This document shows positions 16,436-28,520 of a stretch of DNA of 64,000 nt, piece after piece (positions within the stretch are counted from its first letter, which is position 1; every line of letters begins with the position of its first letter). Below the pieces are notes generated by a model that saw nothing but the letters and a program-made list of their open reading frames with translations, was not told the DNA's origin and made no database searches. The DNA is from Xenorhabdus eapokensis (GTDB taxonomy: Bacteria; Pseudomonadota; Gammaproteobacteria; Enterobacterales; Enterobacteriaceae): the NCBI RefSeq assembly GCF_001908105.1, contig NZ_MKGQ01000009.1, positions 80,232-144,231 on the forward strand. Reading direction: 5' to 3'. Both the position numbers and the translations under genes were made by a program.

Positions 16436-19248
16436 CAGGCAAATTTACGCTCTTCACCGTTACCGGCAACGTTAGTCACACAGCGGCCGCAAAGTTCTGC
16501 ATGTTCCGCCACCAGTCCCACATTTTTAGCATAGTGCCAGCAACGTGGACATTTTTCTCCGTCTGCTTTACGCAAAGCGACTTTCAGGCCGGCAATTTCG
16601 CTTTGTTGCGCATTCTCATCCGCGGCGGCATAAGCAGCAACGTCAACCTGAGAGGTCAGCAGGACAAAGCGCAGTTCGTCAGACAGTTTGTTGAGTTTTT
16701 CCGCCAGAGCTTCATCTGCATAGAGTGTAACAGCCGCTTCCAGTGAACTGCGGATATGTTTATCATTACGAGCCTGTTCCAGCACTTTGTTCACTTCGCT
16801 ACGTACTACCAGCAGATCAGCCCAGAAAGTATCGTTCATATCTTCGCCATCTGCCAGACCAAACAGTCCGTCATACCACTCTTCGGTAAAGACGTATTGA
16901 GCACGTTTACCTGGCAATTCATTCCAAATTTCATCAGCAGTAAACGACAGAATCGGCATCATCCAGCGAACCAGTGCTTCTGCGATATGGAACAATGCAG
17001 TCTGGCAGCTACGACGAGCAAGGCCATCACTTTTCGCGGTATACTGGCGATCTTTGATGATATCCAGATAGAAAGAACCCATTTCTACGGAACAGAATTG
17101 CATCAGGCGTTGAACCACAGAATGGAAGTCATACTCTTCATAGTATTTAAGGATATCTGCTTGTGCTGCCTGAGCACGGCCGACAGCCCAGCGATCCAGA
17201 ACAACCATATCTTCTGCGTTTACCATATGCTCTTCTGGGTTGAAACCATTCAGGTTTGCCAGCAGGAAGCGCGCAGTGTTGCGGATACGGCGGTAAGCAT
17301 CAGCAGAACGTTTCAAGATCTCGTCAGAAACAGCAATTTCGCCAGTATAGTCAGTGGCTGCCACCCATAAACGCAGGATGTCTGCGCCCAGTTTGTTCAT
17401 CACATCTTGTGGACTGACAGTATTGCCGATGGATTTGGACATTTTACGCCCTTGTTCATCAACGGTGAAACCATGAGTCAGAACCTGGCGGTAAGGAGCT
17501 TTGCCTTTGATCGCAGTAGACAGCATCAGTGAAGACATGAACCAGCCACGGTGCTGGTCAGAACCTTCCAGATACAGATCGGCTGAATTGCCGTTGAATT
17601 CTGGACGGGCATCCACAACCGAAGAATGGGTACTGCCTGAATCAAACCAAACGTCCAGTGTATCTGGTGCCTTGGTGTAATCTGCGGCTTCATCACCCAA
17701 CAGGTCTGCTGCGTTCAAATCCCACCATGCCTGAATGCCATCGACTTCGACGCGCTTGGCGACTTCTTCGATCAATTCAACGGTACGAGGATGTGGCTCT
17801 TGTGTCTCTTTATGAATGAACAGTGACATTGGCACACCCCAGGTACGCTGGCGAGAGATACACCAGTCTGGACGGTTTTCTACCATTGATTCGATACGTG
17901 CTTGTCCCCAACCAGGGATCCACTGAACATCTTTGATCTCTTTTAGAGATTGTGCACGTAAACCATTTTTATCCATGCTGATGAACCATTGTGGTGTTGC
18001 ACGGAAGATAATGGGTTTCTTGTGGCGCCAGCAGCACGGGTAACTGTGTTGGATTTTTGCCAGACTCAGTAGTGTGCTTTTCTCTTTCAGTAATTCAACA
18101 ATGATGTCGTTGGCTTTAAAAACAAATTGTCCATCCAGAGATGGATAAGTGCCAGAGAGATAGCAGCCATTCGGGCCAACCGGATTGGCGATTTCAAGGC
18201 CATATTTTAAGCTGATAGAGTAATCGTCTGGGCCGTGACCACCCGCGGTATGTACTGCCCCTGTACCAGCTTCAAGCGTTACGTGATCACCGAGGATGGC
18301 AGGAACATCGTAGCCCATGAATGGATGGTTGAAGCGCAACAGTTCCAGAGAGGTGCCAGTGCAATCGCCTAAAACTTCCCATGCAGTGATACCCGCGCGT
18401 TGCATAACGCTTTCGACAAGATCAGCCGCCAGAATGATGCATTCATCATTGACTTTAACTAACTGGTAGCTAATTTCCGCACCTAAGGCAATTGCACGGT
18501 TTGCTGGCAGTGTCCACGGGGTGGTTGTCCAGATGATTAAAGAAACTGGTAGCCCTTGCGGTTGTACGGCAAATTTGGCATACACGGCATCGGCATCAAC
18601 GGCCGCGAAGCGCACATCAATGGAAGGGGAGGTTTTATCGTAGTATTCCACTTCCGCTTCGGCGAGGGAGGAACCACAGTCAGTACACCAGTGAACGGGT
18701 TTGACGCCTTTCAGCAAGTGCCCATTTTTGATAATACGGCCTAGTGCACGAATGATGTCAGCTTCGGTTTTGAAATCCATGGTCAGGTAAGGTTTATCCC
18801 AATCGCCCAGTACACCCAGACGTTTGAAGCCCGCTTTCTGTGCTTCAACCTGAGTCATGGCGTATTTACGGCACTCAGCACGGAATTCAGCGGCGGAAAA
18901 TTTTTCCCCTGGCTTGCCGATAATCTGCTCAACCTTGAGCTCAATAGGCAAGCCGTGGCAGTCCCAACCCGGAATATAAGGCGAATCGAAGCCTGATAAC
19001 CCCTTGGACTTAACGACAATATCTTTGAGAATTTTATTAACTGAGTGACCAATATGAATATCGCCGTTTGCATAGGGAGGGCCATCATGCAAAATAAACG
19101 TTTTCTTGCCAGATTTTGCTTTTCTAATTGCCTGATACAAACCCTCTTTGTACCAACGTTTCAACATATCTGGTTCGCGCTTAGCTAAATCCCCGCGCAT
19201 AGGGAACCCTGTTTCCGGTAAGTTCAGGGTGTCTTTATAGTCACTCAT
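16435..19248 (-). CDS. ileS: Isoleucyl-tRNA synthetase
   Basis: A 937-residue class I aminoacyl-tRNA synthetase, the same size as E. coli IleS (938). It has the H-I-G-H motif (65-68, after P-P-Y-A-N-G-D), the CP1 editing domain with the T-T-P-W-T-L-P region, the K-M-S-K-S loop near residue 603, and a C-terminal zinc site made of C-P-R-C-W and C-G-R-C. It charges tRNA-Ile and edits mischarged Val. It lies 26 bp after ribF and overlaps lspA by one base. Confidence 0.98.
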   Translation of the reverse strand: MSDYKDTLNLPETGFPMRGDLAKREPDMLKRWYKEGLYQAIRKAKSGKKTFILHDGPPYANGDIHIGHSVNKILKDIVVKSKGLSGFDSPYIPGWDCHGLPIELKVEQIIGKPGEKFSAAEFRAECRKYAMTQVEAQKAGFKRLGVLGDWDKPYLTMDFKTEADIIRALGRIIKNGHLLKGVKPVHWCTDCGSSLAEAEVEYYDKTSPSIDVRFAAVDADAVYAKFAVQPQGLPVSLIIWTTTPWTLPANRAIALGAEISYQLVKVNDECIILAADLVESVMQRAGITAWEVLGDCTGTSLELLRFNHPFMGYDVPAILGDHVTLEAGTGAVHTAGGHGPDDYSISLKYGLEIANPVGPNGCYLSGTYPSLDGQFVFKANDIIVELLKEKSTLLSLAKIQHSYPCCWRHKKPIIFRATPQWFISMDKNGLRAQSLKEIKDVQWIPGWGQARIESMVENRPDWCISRQRTWGVPMSLFIHKETQEPHPRTVELIEEVAKRVEVDGIQAWWDLNAADLLGDEAADYTKAPDTLDVWFDSGSTHSSVVDARPEFNGNSADLYLEGSDQHRGWFMSSLMLSTAIKGKAPYRQVLTHGFTVDEQGRKMSKSIGNTVSPQDVMNKLGADILRLWVAATDYTGEIAVSDEILKRSADAYRRIRNTARFLLANLNGFNPEEHMVNAEDMVVLDRWAVGRAQAAQADILKYYEEYDFHSVVQRLMQFCSVEMGSFYLDIIKDRQYTAKSDGLARRSCQTALFHIAEALVRWMMPILSFTADEIWNELPGKRAQYVFTEEWYDGLFGLADGEDMNDTFWADLLVVRSEVNKVLEQARNDKHIRSSLEAAVTLYADEALAEKLNKLSDELRFVLLTSQVDVAAYAAADENAQQSEIAGLKVALRKADGEKCPRCWHYAKNVGLVAEHAELCGRCVTNVAGNGEERKFA

Positions 19249-19274
19249 TATAGATTCTCAGTTCCAATTTTCCG

Positions 19275-20219
19275 CTAGATACATGACTTGGATCGCTGCA
19301 AGAGATAGTCCCTCGCAGCAACCACATCATTTGCGATTTGCTGTTTAAGCGCATCAAGCGAAGCAAATCGCTGCTCATTACGCAATTTTTTACGTAATAC
19401 CACATCAATATGATGCCCATACAGATCCATTTGGGTATCAATCAAATGCACTTCAAGTTGTAAGCCAAGGCCTGCAACCGTGGGGCGATTGCCTATGTTT
19501 GCAACACCCGGTAGGGGATTATCGCCCAGTCCGTGGACTTCAACGGCATAAACGCCCTTAACAGGCGCAACGAGACGTTTCAACGGTAAGTTAGCAGTAG
19601 GAAAACCGATGGTGCGTCCCAATTGCTTACCGTGAACAACTCTGCCACTGATGCTGTAAGGATGCCCCAGTAATATTTCAGCCAAGGCCAGGTCATCACT
19701 TTGCAGTGCCTGACGAATGGCCGTGCTGCTGATCCTAAGACCGCTGTCACAAAAACTGTCTGTGCTGGCGACATCAAAACGGTATTGTTTACCTGCTTGC
19801 TGCAAATAGTGGAAATCTCCGCGGCGATTTTTGCCAAAACGGAAATCATCTCCTATTGCCAGAAACTTAACACCCAGTTTTTCAACCAGCAACTGTGAAA
19901 CAAAGGCTTCAGGTGAGTTGGCTGCAAAATGTTTGTCAAATTTCACACATAACAGATAATCAACGCCATTTTGAGCTAGATACTTTATTTTATCTCTCAG
20001 CCTGGTCAGGCGAGCTGGCGCTTTATCTGCCACAAAGACTTCCAGAGGCTGCGGTTCGAAAATCATAACCATCGTCGGTAATCCGAGACGCTGCCCTTCT
20101 TGCTTCAAGTGTTTTAATAAAGCTTGATGCCCGCGATGGACACCATCAAAATTACCAATCGTCAGCACGCAACCATGGTGACGTGCCCGGATATTGTGTA
20201 TACCGCGAATTAGCTCCAT
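19275..20219 (-). CDS. ribF: Bifunctional riboflavin kinase / FAD synthetase
   Basis: A 314-residue enzyme that phosphorylates riboflavin to FMN and adenylates FMN to FAD. The N-terminal nucleotidyltransferase half shows T-I-G-N-F-D-G-V-H-R-G-H (about 21-32) and the F-R-F-G-K-N-R-R-G-D motif. The C-terminal kinase half shows V-V-H-G-K-Q-L-G-R-T-I-G-F-P-T-A-N (about 195-210). It is the first gene of the ribF-ileS-lspA-fkpB-ispH unit and is divergent from rpsT, as in E. coli. Confidence 0.97.
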   Translation of the reverse strand: MELIRGIHNIRARHHGCVLTIGNFDGVHRGHQALLKHLKQEGQRLGLPTMVMIFEPQPLEVFVADKAPARLTRLRDKIKYLAQNGVDYLLCVKFDKHFAANSPEAFVSQLLVEKLGVKFLAIGDDFRFGKNRRGDFHYLQQAGKQYRFDVASTDSFCDSGLRISSTAIRQALQSDDLALAEILLGHPYSISGRVVHGKQLGRTIGFPTANLPLKRLVAPVKGVYAVEVHGLGDNPLPGVANIGNRPTVAGLGLQLEVHLIDTQMDLYGHHIDVVLRKKLRNEQRFASLDALKQQIANDVVAARDYLLQRSKSCI

Positions 20220-20490
20220 AGCTGGCTCAATACCGTGGAAATTGTCGGATTATACCTTGTACAAAGCTCAAGGTTAACCCACGATCACAAAGGGTTTTAA
20301 TTAATAACCTGATTCATACAATAAAAATAGGCTAGATGCCCGAAAAATATTTAATTTATCGCATTTCTCTGTGATTCATTCAGTTTTTTATTGCGAAAGA
20401 CTGTATTCCCTCTGAGTAAGCTGATAAAATCCCGCCCCATCACAACGTAACCAGCGTCGCTGTACAACGACGCTTATTTGCACAAATCCA

Positions 20491-20519
20491 TTGACAAAAG
20501 AAGGCTGAACAGGCATATT
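20491..20519 (+). promoter_or_regulatory. rpsT promoter (sigma-70)
   Basis: TTGACA at 20491-20496, 17-bp spacer, CATATT as a weak -10 at 20514-20519. The sequence from here to the gene is nearly that of the E. coli rpsT P2 region as I recall it. The remaining 350-bp spacer between ribF and rpsT (20220-20567) should also carry the divergent ribF promoter, which I could not pin down. Confidence 0.65.
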
Positions 20520-20567
20520 CCTCGGCCTTTGAATTGTCCTCGATAGAATATATTTGGGAGTTGGACC

Positions 20568-20828
20568 TTGGCTAATATCAAATCAGCTAAGAAACGCGCC
20601 GTACAGTCTGAGAAACGCCGTCAGCACAATGCGAGCCGTCGTTCTATGGTGCGCACTTTTATCAAGAAAGTATACGCGGCAATCGCTGCTGGCGATAAAG
20701 AAGCTGCACAGAAAGCATTCAATGACATGCAACCAATTGTTGATCGTCACGCCTGTAAAGGTCTGATCCACAAAAACAAAGCAGCACGTCATAAATCTGC
20801 TCTGGCAGCACAAATCAAAGCAATGTAA
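20568..20828 (+). CDS. rpsT: 30S ribosomal protein S20
   Basis: An 86-residue, Lys/Arg/Ala-rich three-helix-bundle protein that binds 16S rRNA. It begins at a TTG codon (20568) followed by the conserved A-N-I-K-S-A-K-K-R, the same unusual UUG start as in E. coli, where it takes part in S20 autoregulation. GGGAG lies 10 bp upstream. It is monocistronic, with a strong terminator 20 bp after the stop. Confidence 0.98.
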   Translation: MANIKSAKKRAVQSEKRRQHNASRRSMVRTFIKKVYAAIAAGDKEAAQKAFNDMQPIVDRHACKGLIHKNKAARHKSALAAQIKAM

Positions 20829-20848
20829 TCATTCGTTTTGATGATGCT

Positions 20849-20880
20849 AAAAAAACCGGCTCAAAGCCGGTTTTTTGTTT
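20849..20880 (+). terminator. rpsT terminator
   Basis: Perfect stem AAAACCGGC/GCCGGTTTT with loop TCAAA, followed by further T residues. The A tract on the left also makes it usable by nhaR transcripts on the opposite strand. Confidence 0.9.
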
Positions 20881-20930
20881 CTGTTGTTTTAAACTCACTA
20901 GTTTTAATATGCTGATTTTAAACAATAACT

Positions 20931-21857
20931 TTAATATAATTTTTCAGGACGACTTTTGGGTGGTGAGCTGAATAAAGCAGAAAAATCTTTGTTACATACG
21001 CGCTGAACTGCCGGATGCTGAATCATACGCTCGGCAAAGATGACGTAATATTCTTCCTGTACCGTATCCAATCGACCTATCTCAACAATATCACTATCAG
21101 CGAAAATATCATTGGCGTAGAAAGAAGGCGCAATGAAAATGGCGTTGTGATACAAACCAAATGCTTTCATCAAAGCGGCATCATCAAATTCGCCCAGCAC
21201 TTCAACTTCAAGATTTTTATTGCGTATCCAGGTCAGGAGCTTTCTGCCTAACATAGAGCGGCGCCCCGGAATTAATAAACGGCGCTCTTCCAAACATGCT
21301 GGAAAGGGTTTTTCTGGGATCGGTTGGCGGCAGTAAAAACTGATATTACATTCCCCCAATTTCACTGAAAACAATCCTTCCTGTTGAGAAGAATCTACTG
21401 GGCAATCGGATAGGATCATATCCAGCTTATGCTGGCTAAGTTGTTCAAGCAGCATTTCATGTGTCGATTCAAAACAACGCAAGTGGATCTTTTCGTGCTC
21501 TACAACGGTCGTTTCCAGCACCTTACTCACTAAACGTTTGGACAGCGCATCAGCGACACCCACATCAAACAGCAGATTTGATTCTCGGCTGTAAGTCACG
21601 ATGTCCATCATTTCCTGACTGAGTGTAAACATCTTATCCGCATAACGGAAAATTAATTGCCCTAATTCTGAGGGCACTAATCCTCTTCCCTGGCGTTTGA
21701 ATAACTTCCCATCCAGACGCTCTTCTAACGCTTTTATCTGTCCTGTAATGGTTTGTGGTGTCAGATATAGCGCTTCTGCCGCTCCTACAACAGAGCCTTC
21801 CTTGCAAACGTGCCAAAAATAATAGAGGTGGTTAAAATTTAAATGTGAAACCCGCAT
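20931..21857 (-). CDS. nhaR: LysR-type transcriptional activator of nhaA
   Basis: A 308-residue LysR-family regulator that senses Na+ and activates the antiporter gene nhaA. The N-terminal winged helix-turn-helix contains [11 protein letters not shown] and [16 protein letters not shown], nearly identical to E. coli NhaR; the effector domain keeps [11 protein letters not shown] and [12 protein letters not shown]. It lies 213 bp downstream of nhaA on the same strand, the E. coli arrangement. Confidence 0.97.
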   Translation of the reverse strand: MRVSHLNFNHLYYFWHVCKEGSVVGAAEALYLTPQTITGQIKALEERLDGKLFKRQGRGLVPSELGQLIFRYADKMFTLSQEMMDIVTYSRESNLLFDVGVADALSKRLVSKVLETTVVEHEKIHLRCFESTHEMLLEQLSQHKLDMILSDCPVDSSQQEGLFSVKLGECNISFYCRQPIPEKPFPACLEERRLLIPGRRSMLGRKLLTWIRNKNLEVEVLGEFDDAALMKAFGLYHNAIFIAPSFYANDIFADSDIVEIGRLDTVQEEYYVIFAERMIQHPAVQRVCNKDFSALFSSPPKSRPEKLY

Positions 21858-22070
21858 ATATTTATCCTTGTGTATTGCCTCGTATCTGTATAACAGCCGT
21901 GACCATACATTTCAGGTCGCCAGATTATGGCGTTTTCCTATTGTTCTATCACTATTTTTTATGACTATGAAAATATTCGCGGTATCTCAGTTATAGCATC
22001 GCAGTTATAACAGTTTTGCCGCGAATATTAAGAGAATGAATTACCTCGGAAATTCTTTCTATATCTGTGC

Positions 22071-23267
22071 TTAAATTAATCTATTCATCTGTTTTTGACT
22101 ACGTTTTTTCTTCGGTAACAATATGGTTAGCAGTCCATAACCGACAACTGCTGCGGTGGTAGAACCCACCAATATACCCAAGCGTGAATAAGTACTGAAG
22201 GTATCATTGAGACCTTCAAAGGCCAGACCTGAGATAAAGATAGACATGGTAAAACCGATTCCACACAGTACGGCAACAGCGAAGATTTGTCTCATGCCAA
22301 TGTTTTCCGGCAATTTGGCGATGCCCAGTTTTATCGAAATCCAACTAAACAGGAAAATACCCAATGGCTTACCAATAAACAGGCCAAGTGCAATGCCTAT
22401 CGGCAATATACTGGTTAAACCATCTAATGTGACACCCTGTAGTGAAACACCTGCATTGGCAAAAGCAAACAGTGGCAGAATGAAATACGCAACCCATGAA
22501 TGCAGTTCATGCTCCAGGGCTTCTGAGGGTGAGCTACCTTTTTTATCTCGAAGGGGGATTAAGAATCCAACAATCACGCCAGCCAGTGTGGCATGAACCC
22601 CTGATTTCAAGATACACACCCATAAAACAGTCCCTACAATCAGATAAGCGGATGTTTTAGCTATTCCTTTCCAATTCATCCAGACCAATAGCCCAATCAT
22701 GGCTATAGCCAAACCTAATGCTGCCAAAGATACTGTTTTGGTATAGAACAAAGCGATAATGATGATGACACCTAAATCATCAATAATCGCCAGCGCAAGC
22801 AAAAATACTTTTAATGCGGTGGGAACGCGTTTCCCCAACAACGCCATAATCCCTAGTGCAAAAGCGATATCTGTTGCGCAGGGAATTGCCCAACCTTGTT
22901 GGGTGATCTCATCACTGCCATTAAACAGCAGATAGATCAATGCCGGAGCCAACATCCCCCCAAGTGCAGCAATGGCTGGGAAAATGGCTTTGTCGCGACC
23001 AGCAAGTGAGCCTTCCATGAGTTCCCGTTTCACTTCCAGCCCGACAATGAGAAAAAACACGGCCATTAATCCATCATTGATCCAGAGTAATAATGGCTTG
23101 TTGATTTCCAGCGCTGCGAATTGCACTGCAACAGGAAGGTTGAGAAATTGATGATAAATACCCTGCAATGGCGTATTCGCCATAACCAGCGCAATAATGG
23201 CCGCTATAATGAGAAAGATCCCTCCAGCAGCCTCTAATTTCAAGAATTGGCGAATGATTGCAGTCAT
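22071..23267 (-). CDS. nhaA: Na+/H+ antiporter NhaA
   Basis: A 398-residue inner-membrane antiporter with 12 helices that exports Na+ in exchange for 2 H+ and protects against salt and alkaline pH. The transport site Asp163-Asp164 (I-I-D-D-L-G) is at the same numbers as in E. coli NhaA, and Asp133 (C-A-T-D-I-A-F) is also present. The helix TM1 hairpin region (L-E-A-A-G-G-I) is intact. Expression is expected to need NhaR, encoded next door. Confidence 0.97.
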   Translation of the reverse strand: MTAIIRQFLKLEAAGGIFLIIAAIIALVMANTPLQGIYHQFLNLPVAVQFAALEINKPLLLWINDGLMAVFFLIVGLEVKRELMEGSLAGRDKAIFPAIAALGGMLAPALIYLLFNGSDEITQQGWAIPCATDIAFALGIMALLGKRVPTALKVFLLALAIIDDLGVIIIIALFYTKTVSLAALGLAIAMIGLLVWMNWKGIAKTSAYLIVGTVLWVCILKSGVHATLAGVIVGFLIPLRDKKGSSPSEALEHELHSWVAYFILPLFAFANAGVSLQGVTLDGLTSILPIGIALGLFIGKPLGIFLFSWISIKLGIAKLPENIGMRQIFAVAVLCGIGFTMSIFISGLAFEGLNDTFSTYSRLGILVGSTTAAVVGYGLLTILLPKKKRSQKQMNRLI

Positions 23268-23474
23268 GGATAAATTAACTTATGAAATTGATCAAGGTCA
23301 TGCATGTTATGGCAGTCATGATATCGGAAAAAGTAGATTATTTATGCGATATCAATCGACATATTCGAATTGTAACATTATGAAATAATGTTTTTCGACA
23401 TTTTGATAAATTACACTGCATAACAGAAGAAATTTTAATCATTATTTGTACTAACGATATGAGTAAAAGACTCC

Positions 23475-24320
23475 ATGACAACGTTACTTTTCCTGTTTGT
23501 CCTTGGCGCAGCGTTGCTACATGCCAGTTGGAATGCTTTAGTTAAAATTAGCACAGATCGGTTCTTGGGCATTTCAATCATTGTCTTCTTTGCCGGAATT
23601 ATCGCCACATTGGGACTGTTTTGGGTTGGATTGCCATCATTATCCTCTCTGCCGTGGTTAATCTTCTCTGCTATTTTACATACGGCTTATTGCCTGTTTT
23701 TAAGCCGCTCTTATGCTACGGGAGATTTGGGGCAGGTATATCCCATTGCCAGAGGTTGTGCACCACTCATTACTGCTTTATTGAGTTGGGGCATTTTACA
23801 AGAAATGTTACCGCCCTTAGCCATGCTGGGAGTGGGGCTTATTATCGTGGGGATTATGTTAATTGCTTTTCCACACGGGAAAAATTCTCTTCAACTGGAT
23901 CGTAAAACGTTAATTGCAGCAATTACAACATCGGTATTTACCGCTGGTTATACTTTATCCGATGGAGCGGGCTCCAGAGCCAGCGGTAATGCTTTGACCT
24001 ATATCTTATGGCTGTTTGCTATTAATGGTTGGGTAATGGGCGCGATTATGTATTTCCGATATTGGAATATTGCCGGAAAGATGCTTCACCAACACTGGAA
24101 ACAGGGAATACTGGGCGGGCTGATGCAGTTATTAAGTTATGGCATCGTAATTTGGGCGATGGGTCATGCTTCCATCGTACTGGTTGCAGCATTGCGCGAA
24201 ACTAGCGTGTTATTTGCCATGTTGTTGTCAGTTGTTATCTTGCGGGAACCGTTTAGCAAAATGCGATTATTAGCTTGTATTGTGATTGTGGCTGGGGTTA
24301 TTGCTACAAAGCTAGGATAA
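23475..24320 (+). CDS. DMT-superfamily (EamA) transporter
   Basis: A 281-residue membrane protein with about ten hydrophobic helices in two EamA repeats (roughly 1-135 and 145-281). Typical repeat-end motifs occur: an R-G-C-A-P-L/L-S-W-G-I-L region in the first half and R-E-T-S-V-L-F-A and R-E-P-F-S in the second. Family members export metabolites such as amino acids; substrate unknown. It stands alone between nhaA (divergent) and dnaJ (convergent) and has no counterpart at this place in E. coli. Confidence 0.85.
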   Translation: MTTLLFLFVLGAALLHASWNALVKISTDRFLGISIIVFFAGIIATLGLFWVGLPSLSSLPWLIFSAILHTAYCLFLSRSYATGDLGQVYPIARGCAPLITALLSWGILQEMLPPLAMLGVGLIIVGIMLIAFPHGKNSLQLDRKTLIAAITTSVFTAGYTLSDGAGSRASGNALTYILWLFAINGWVMGAIMYFRYWNIAGKMLHQHWKQGILGGLMQLLSYGIVIWAMGHASIVLVAALRETSVLFAMLLSVVILREPFSKMRLLACIVIVAGVIATKLG

Positions 24321-24360
24321 CTTCTCTTTAAAATTGAAGGTAATTTAATAGATTAGAAAT

Positions 24361-24399
24361 CCCGTCTGATTATCAATATTAGAAAGATAATCAGGCGGG
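24361..24399. terminator. Long hairpin between convergent DMT gene and dnaJ
   Basis: CCCGTCTGATTATC (24361-24374) pairs with GATAATCAGGCGGG (24386-24399), with one G-T pair and an 11-nt loop. It is placed between two converging 3' ends and probably serves both strands, though T tracts are short. Confidence 0.65.
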
Positions 24400-24437
24400 A
24401 TTTATGCGAGATCTCACAAAAGCATTAAATTACTAAA

Positions 24438-25574
24438 TTACTTAGTCAGATCATCAAAAAATTTCTTCACGCCATCGAGGAAACTTTTAGAGCGAGGGCT
24501 GTTGGTTTCACCGCTTTTTCCGCCAAAAGATTCGCCCAATTTGCGCATCAGCTCTTTTTGCTCTTCATTCAGCTTAACCGGTGTTTCCACTACGACACGA
24601 CACAGCAAGTCGCCCTGAACACCGCCACGGACGGATTTCACACCTTTACCTTTCATACGGAACAACTTGCCAGTCTGGGTTTCCGCTGGGATTTTCAGGC
24701 TGACACGGCCATCCAGAGTTGGGACTTCAATGTCGCCACCCAATGCCGCAATTGCAAAGTTGATCGGAACTTCACAATAGAGGTTGCTGCCATCACGCTC
24801 GAAGATATGGTGAGGTTTGACTTGCACCTGAACGTATAAATCGCCGGATGGTGCACCCAGTTCACCTGCTTCACCTTCACCACTCAAGCGAATGCGATCG
24901 CCGGTGTCAACGCCTGCTGGAATTTTAACGGACAGCGTTTTGTATTTTTCAACCCGACCATGTCCATGACATTTACCGCAAGGCTCTTTAATGATTTTTC
25001 CGCGTCCATGACACTGCGGGCAAGCCTGTTGAACGGCGAAGAATCCTTGGCGCATTTGTACCTGACCTGCCCCATGACAGGTTGGACAAGTTTCTGGGCT
25101 GGTGCCCGCTTTGGCTCCGCTACCGTGGCAGGTATCACAAGATTCTAGTGTAGGAATGCGGATCTCTTTGGTCACACCACGGACAGCTTCTTCCAGGGTT
25201 AATTCCATGCTGTAACGCAGGTCTGAGCCACGGCTAGGACGCTGCTGACGACGGCCACCACCGAAAATATCTCCGAAAACGTCACCAAAGATATCGCTAA
25301 AGTCAGCTCCGCTACCGAAACCACCTGCACCACCGCCCATGCCACCCTGTTCAAAGGCCGCGTGACCATATTGGTCATAAGCAGCACGTTTCTGAGAATC
25401 TGTCAGGATCTCATACGCTTCTTTAATTTCTTTGAATTTACTTTCTGATTCTTTATCACCCTGATTACGGTCTGGATGATATTTCATTGCCAACCGTTTA
25501 TAGGCTTTTTTGATCTCTTTTTCGTCTGCGGTTTTGGAAACTCCCAAAACTTCGTAATAATCTTTTTTTGCCAT
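24438..25574 (-). CDS. dnaJ: Hsp40 co-chaperone DnaJ
   Basis: A 378-residue class A J-protein that delivers unfolded clients to DnaK and stimulates its ATPase. Order of domains: J domain with H-P-D (Y-H-P-D-R-N, about 33-38), Gly/Phe-rich linker (75-125), four C-x-x-C-x-G-x-G zinc repeats (about 146-205), and the C-terminal substrate domain. The start M-A-K-K-D-Y-Y-E (25574) is chosen over an ATG seven codons upstream. It follows dnaK by about 100 bp on the same strand. Confidence 0.98.
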   Translation of the reverse strand: MAKKDYYEVLGVSKTADEKEIKKAYKRLAMKYHPDRNQGDKESESKFKEIKEAYEILTDSQKRAAYDQYGHAAFEQGGMGGGAGGFGSGADFSDIFGDVFGDIFGGGRRQQRPSRGSDLRYSMELTLEEAVRGVTKEIRIPTLESCDTCHGSGAKAGTSPETCPTCHGAGQVQMRQGFFAVQQACPQCHGRGKIIKEPCGKCHGHGRVEKYKTLSVKIPAGVDTGDRIRLSGEGEAGELGAPSGDLYVQVQVKPHHIFERDGSNLYCEVPINFAIAALGGDIEVPTLDGRVSLKIPAETQTGKLFRMKGKGVKSVRGGVQGDLLCRVVVETPVKLNEEQKELMRKLGESFGGKSGETNSPRSKSFLDGVKKFFDDLTK

Positions 25575-25597
25575 CGTATTGTTTACCCTTAACACGC

Positions 25598-25633
25598 ACG
25601 CACGGGCGTGGAGTTACCTCAACGCCCGTGCCA
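25598..25633 (-). other. Hairpin in the dnaK-dnaJ intergenic region
   Basis: GCACGGGCGT and ACGCCCGTGC form a perfect 10-bp stem with a 12-nt loop. It lies between the two chaperone genes. It lacks a T tract, so it probably tunes the DnaK:DnaJ ratio through partial termination or mRNA stability rather than ending the operon. Confidence 0.5.
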
Positions 25634-25678
25634 GTTAACAAGTAACAGGCGCCCTGTTACTTTGCCCGCTAAGGGCTA

Positions 25679-27589
25679 TTATTTTTTGTCTTTAACTTCT
25701 TCGAATTCAGCGTCTACAACGTCGTCGTCTTTCTTCGCGTTGCTTGCGCCAGCATCGGCAGCACCCGCCTGGGCTTGTTGTTGTGCAATTTCCAGCAGTT
25801 TCTTGGATGCTTCAACCAGAGCTTGGATCTTCGCTTCAATTTCAGCTTTATCTTCGCCTTTCGCCGCAGTTTCCAGTTCAGAAGTTGCTTTCTCGATTGC
25901 CGCTTTATCATCCGCAGTGAGTTTGTCACCCGCTTCTTCAACTTGCTTACGCGTGCCGTGGATCAATTGGTCAGCTTGGTTACGGATCTGAACCAACTCT
26001 TCAAACTTACGGTCAGCTTCTGCGTTTGCTTCTGCGTCACGTACCATCTGTTGGATTTCTTCTTCGTTCAAACCAGAAGATGCCTTGATGGTGATGTTTT
26101 GCTCACGACCAGAATTTTTGTCTTTTGCAGAAACGTGCAGGATACCGTCAGCATCGATATCGAAAGTCACTTCGATCTGCGGAGTACCGCGCATTGCTGG
26201 CTGAATACCATCCAGGTTGAACTGACCCAGAGATTTGTTATCGCTGGCACGCTTACGCTCACCCTGTAGTACATGGATTGTTACCGCAGATTGGTTGTCT
26301 TCCGCTGTAGAGAACACTTGACTATGTTTAGTTGGGATAGTGGTGTTCTTAGAAATCAGGGAAGTCATCACGCCGCCCATGGTTTCAATACCCAGAGACA
26401 GTGGAGTTACGTCCAGCAGCAGAACGTCTTTCACGTCACCTGCCAGTACACCGCCCTGAACCGCTGCACCCATTGCTACGGCTTCGTCTGGGTTCACGTC
26501 TTTACGTGGCTCTTTGCCGAAGAAATCTGCAACGGCTTTCTGCACCATTGGCATACGAGTCTGACCACCAACCAGAATAACGTCGTTAACGTCAGAGACA
26601 GACAGGCCAGCATCATTCAATGCAACTTTCAGAGGCTCGATAGAACGTTTAACCAAGTCTTCAACCAGTGATTCCAGTTTTGCACGAGTCACTTTAACGT
26701 TCATGTGCTTAGGACCGGTTGCATCTGCTGTGATGTATGGCAGGTTGACATCAGTCTGCTGTGCAGAAGAAAGTTCGATTTTCGCTTTTTCTGCTGCTTC
26801 TTTCAGACGCTGCATTGCCAGTGGGTCATTACGCAGATCGATGCCTTGTTCTTTCTTAAACTCGTCAACCAGATAGTTGATCATGCGGCTGTCGAAGTCT
26901 TCACCACCTAAGTGGGTATCACCATTGGTTGCCAGAACTTCATACGTTTTTTCGCCATCAACTTCATCGATTTCGATGATAGAGATATCGAAAGTACCGC
27001 CACCCAAGTCATAAACCGCGATAGTGCGGTTGCCTACTTCTCTGTCCAGGCCGTAAGCCAGTGCAGCCGCAGTAGGTTCGTTGATGATACGCTTAACTTC
27101 CAGACCTGCGATACGACCAGCATCTTTAGTTGCCTGACGCTGTGCATCATTGAAGTATGCAGGAACGGTGATCACCGCTTCGGTTACGGGTTCACCCAGA
27201 TAGTCTTCCGCTGTTTTCTTCATTTTTTTCAGAACTTCAGCAGAAACCTGAGGTGGTGCGATTTTTTGGCCTTTCACTTCCAGCCATGCATCGCCGTTAT
27301 CCGCACCCATGATTTTGTATGGCATGATAGATACGTCACGCTGTACTTCTTCGTCCTGGAAACGACGGCCAATCAAGCGCTTAATGGCGAACAGGGTGTT
27401 TTGCGGGTTAGTAACAGCCTGACGTTTAGCTGGTTGACCAACCAGAGTTTCACCATCCTGAGTATATGCGATGATAGAAGGTGTGGTACGGTCACCTTCG
27501 CTGTTTTCAAGCACACGAGTCGTTGTGCCGTCCATAATTGCTACACAAGAGTTGGTAGTTCCCAAGTCGATACCAATAATTTTACCCAT
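25679..27589 (-). CDS. dnaK: Hsp70 chaperone DnaK
   Basis: A 636-residue Hsp70. The ATPase domain (1-~385) starts [10 protein letters not shown] and includes [10 protein letters not shown] and [10 protein letters not shown]; the linker [12 protein letters not shown] is intact, followed by the substrate-binding domain and lid, and the acidic tail ends in E-F-E-E-V-K-D-K-K. It folds nascent and stress-damaged proteins and holds sigma-32. Transcription should come from the heat-shock promoter at 27741-27773. Confidence 0.99.
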   Translation of the reverse strand: MGKIIGIDLGTTNSCVAIMDGTTTRVLENSEGDRTTPSIIAYTQDGETLVGQPAKRQAVTNPQNTLFAIKRLIGRRFQDEEVQRDVSIMPYKIMGADNGDAWLEVKGQKIAPPQVSAEVLKKMKKTAEDYLGEPVTEAVITVPAYFNDAQRQATKDAGRIAGLEVKRIINEPTAAALAYGLDREVGNRTIAVYDLGGGTFDISIIEIDEVDGEKTYEVLATNGDTHLGGEDFDSRMINYLVDEFKKEQGIDLRNDPLAMQRLKEAAEKAKIELSSAQQTDVNLPYITADATGPKHMNVKVTRAKLESLVEDLVKRSIEPLKVALNDAGLSVSDVNDVILVGGQTRMPMVQKAVADFFGKEPRKDVNPDEAVAMGAAVQGGVLAGDVKDVLLLDVTPLSLGIETMGGVMTSLISKNTTIPTKHSQVFSTAEDNQSAVTIHVLQGERKRASDNKSLGQFNLDGIQPAMRGTPQIEVTFDIDADGILHVSAKDKNSGREQNITIKASSGLNEEEIQQMVRDAEANAEADRKFEELVQIRNQADQLIHGTRKQVEEAGDKLTADDKAAIEKATSELETAAKGEDKAEIEAKIQALVEASKKLLEIAQQQAQAGAADAGASNAKKDDDVVDAEFEEVKDKK

Positions 27590-27740
27590 CTAAACGCCTC
27601 CACAAAAAATTCATATATTCGGTCAAGTTACTAGCTATATGAGGGCGAATGTTTGCTTTTCAATGGCGCAATTTGCCAGACATTCCTCATTTTGTTTTCC
27701 AGCTAATGCCGAAATATTCAGTAGTAACTGTAGTTGAGAC

Positions 27741-27773
27741 TTAGATGGGGTCATTCATCTCATCATCAAGGGG
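27741..27773 (-). promoter_or_regulatory. Sigma-32 heat-shock promoter of dnaKJ
   Basis: Read on the minus strand: -35 region CCCCTTGATG, a 14-bp spacer, then -10 region CCCCATCTAA. Both boxes closely follow the E. coli dnaK P1 promoter and the RpoH consensus. It lies about 150 bp upstream of dnaK. The rest of the 348-bp spacer (27590-27937) is AT-rich and must also hold the divergent satP promoter. Confidence 0.88.
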
Positions 27774-27937
27774 AGAGTTGAAAAAAAATTGAGATTTAAT
27801 AAAAAAATTTTTCGCAGGCCATTGTGTAGCTGATGTCATCACATTATGATCCGCCGCCTTTTCTGATTTCTTTGTGCAGGAAAGCGCCACGATAACTTTT
27901 TTAATATTTTGTTTTACTTATATTTTTTAGGGAAAAT

Positions 27938-28510
27938 ATGCATTCTAATCAATTAGCAAATCCAGGCCCACTGGGTTTAATGGGTTTTGGTATGACAACC
28001 ATTTTGTTAAATCTGCATAATGCAGGTTTTTTCCCATTAGCTTCAGCAATTTTGAGCATGGGAATTTTTTACGGTGGTTTGGCTCAGGTACTGGCTGGCA
28101 TCTTTGAGTACAAGAAAGGAAATACATTTGCTGCAACCGCATTTACTTCTTATGGCCTGTTCTGGTTGAGCCTGATCGCTTTGCTGTTCCTGCCAAAGAT
28201 GGGGCTGGCTGAAGCAACAAGTCATGAATTCCTTGGCGTTTATCTCGCTTTGTGGGGGATTTTCACGCTGTTTATGTTCTTTGGTACGTTGAAAGCTAAC
28301 CGTGTCCTGCAATTTGTCTTTGGCAGCCTGACGCTGCTGTTTGCATTGCTGGCAATTGGCAATATCACCGGTAATGCCAGCATCTTAACCTTCGCAGGTT
28401 TTGAAGGCGTTATCTGTGGTGTGAGTGCTTTCTATCTGGCAATGGCTGAAGTTCTGAATGAACAATATGGCCGTACTGTTCTGCCGATTGGTGAAGTGAA
28501 ACACGCTTAA
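27938..28510 (+). CDS. satP: Acetate/succinate-proton symporter (GPR1/FUN34/YaaH family)
   Basis: A 190-residue, six-helix inner-membrane protein. The family signature [14 protein letters not shown] is at residues 8-21. E. coli SatP (188 aa) takes up acetate and succinate with protons. In E. coli satP lies close to dnaK as well, so this is the end of the conserved dnaJ-dnaK-satP block; past this gene the E. coli order breaks. Confidence 0.95.
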   Translation: MHSNQLANPGPLGLMGFGMTTILLNLHNAGFFPLASAILSMGIFYGGLAQVLAGIFEYKKGNTFAATAFTSYGLFWLSLIALLFLPKMGLAEATSHEFLGVYLALWGIFTLFMFFGTLKANRVLQFVFGSLTLLFALLAIGNITGNASILTFAGFEGVICGVSAFYLAMAEVLNEQYGRTVLPIGEVKHA

Positions 28511-28520
28511 CCGTTTTTAG

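Noticed and set aside
26912..27634. Long plus-strand ORF (240 codons) over dnaK
   Set aside because: It is antisense to the highly conserved start of dnaK, Cys/Phe-rich and without a recognised family or ribosome site; it arises from dnaK codon bias.
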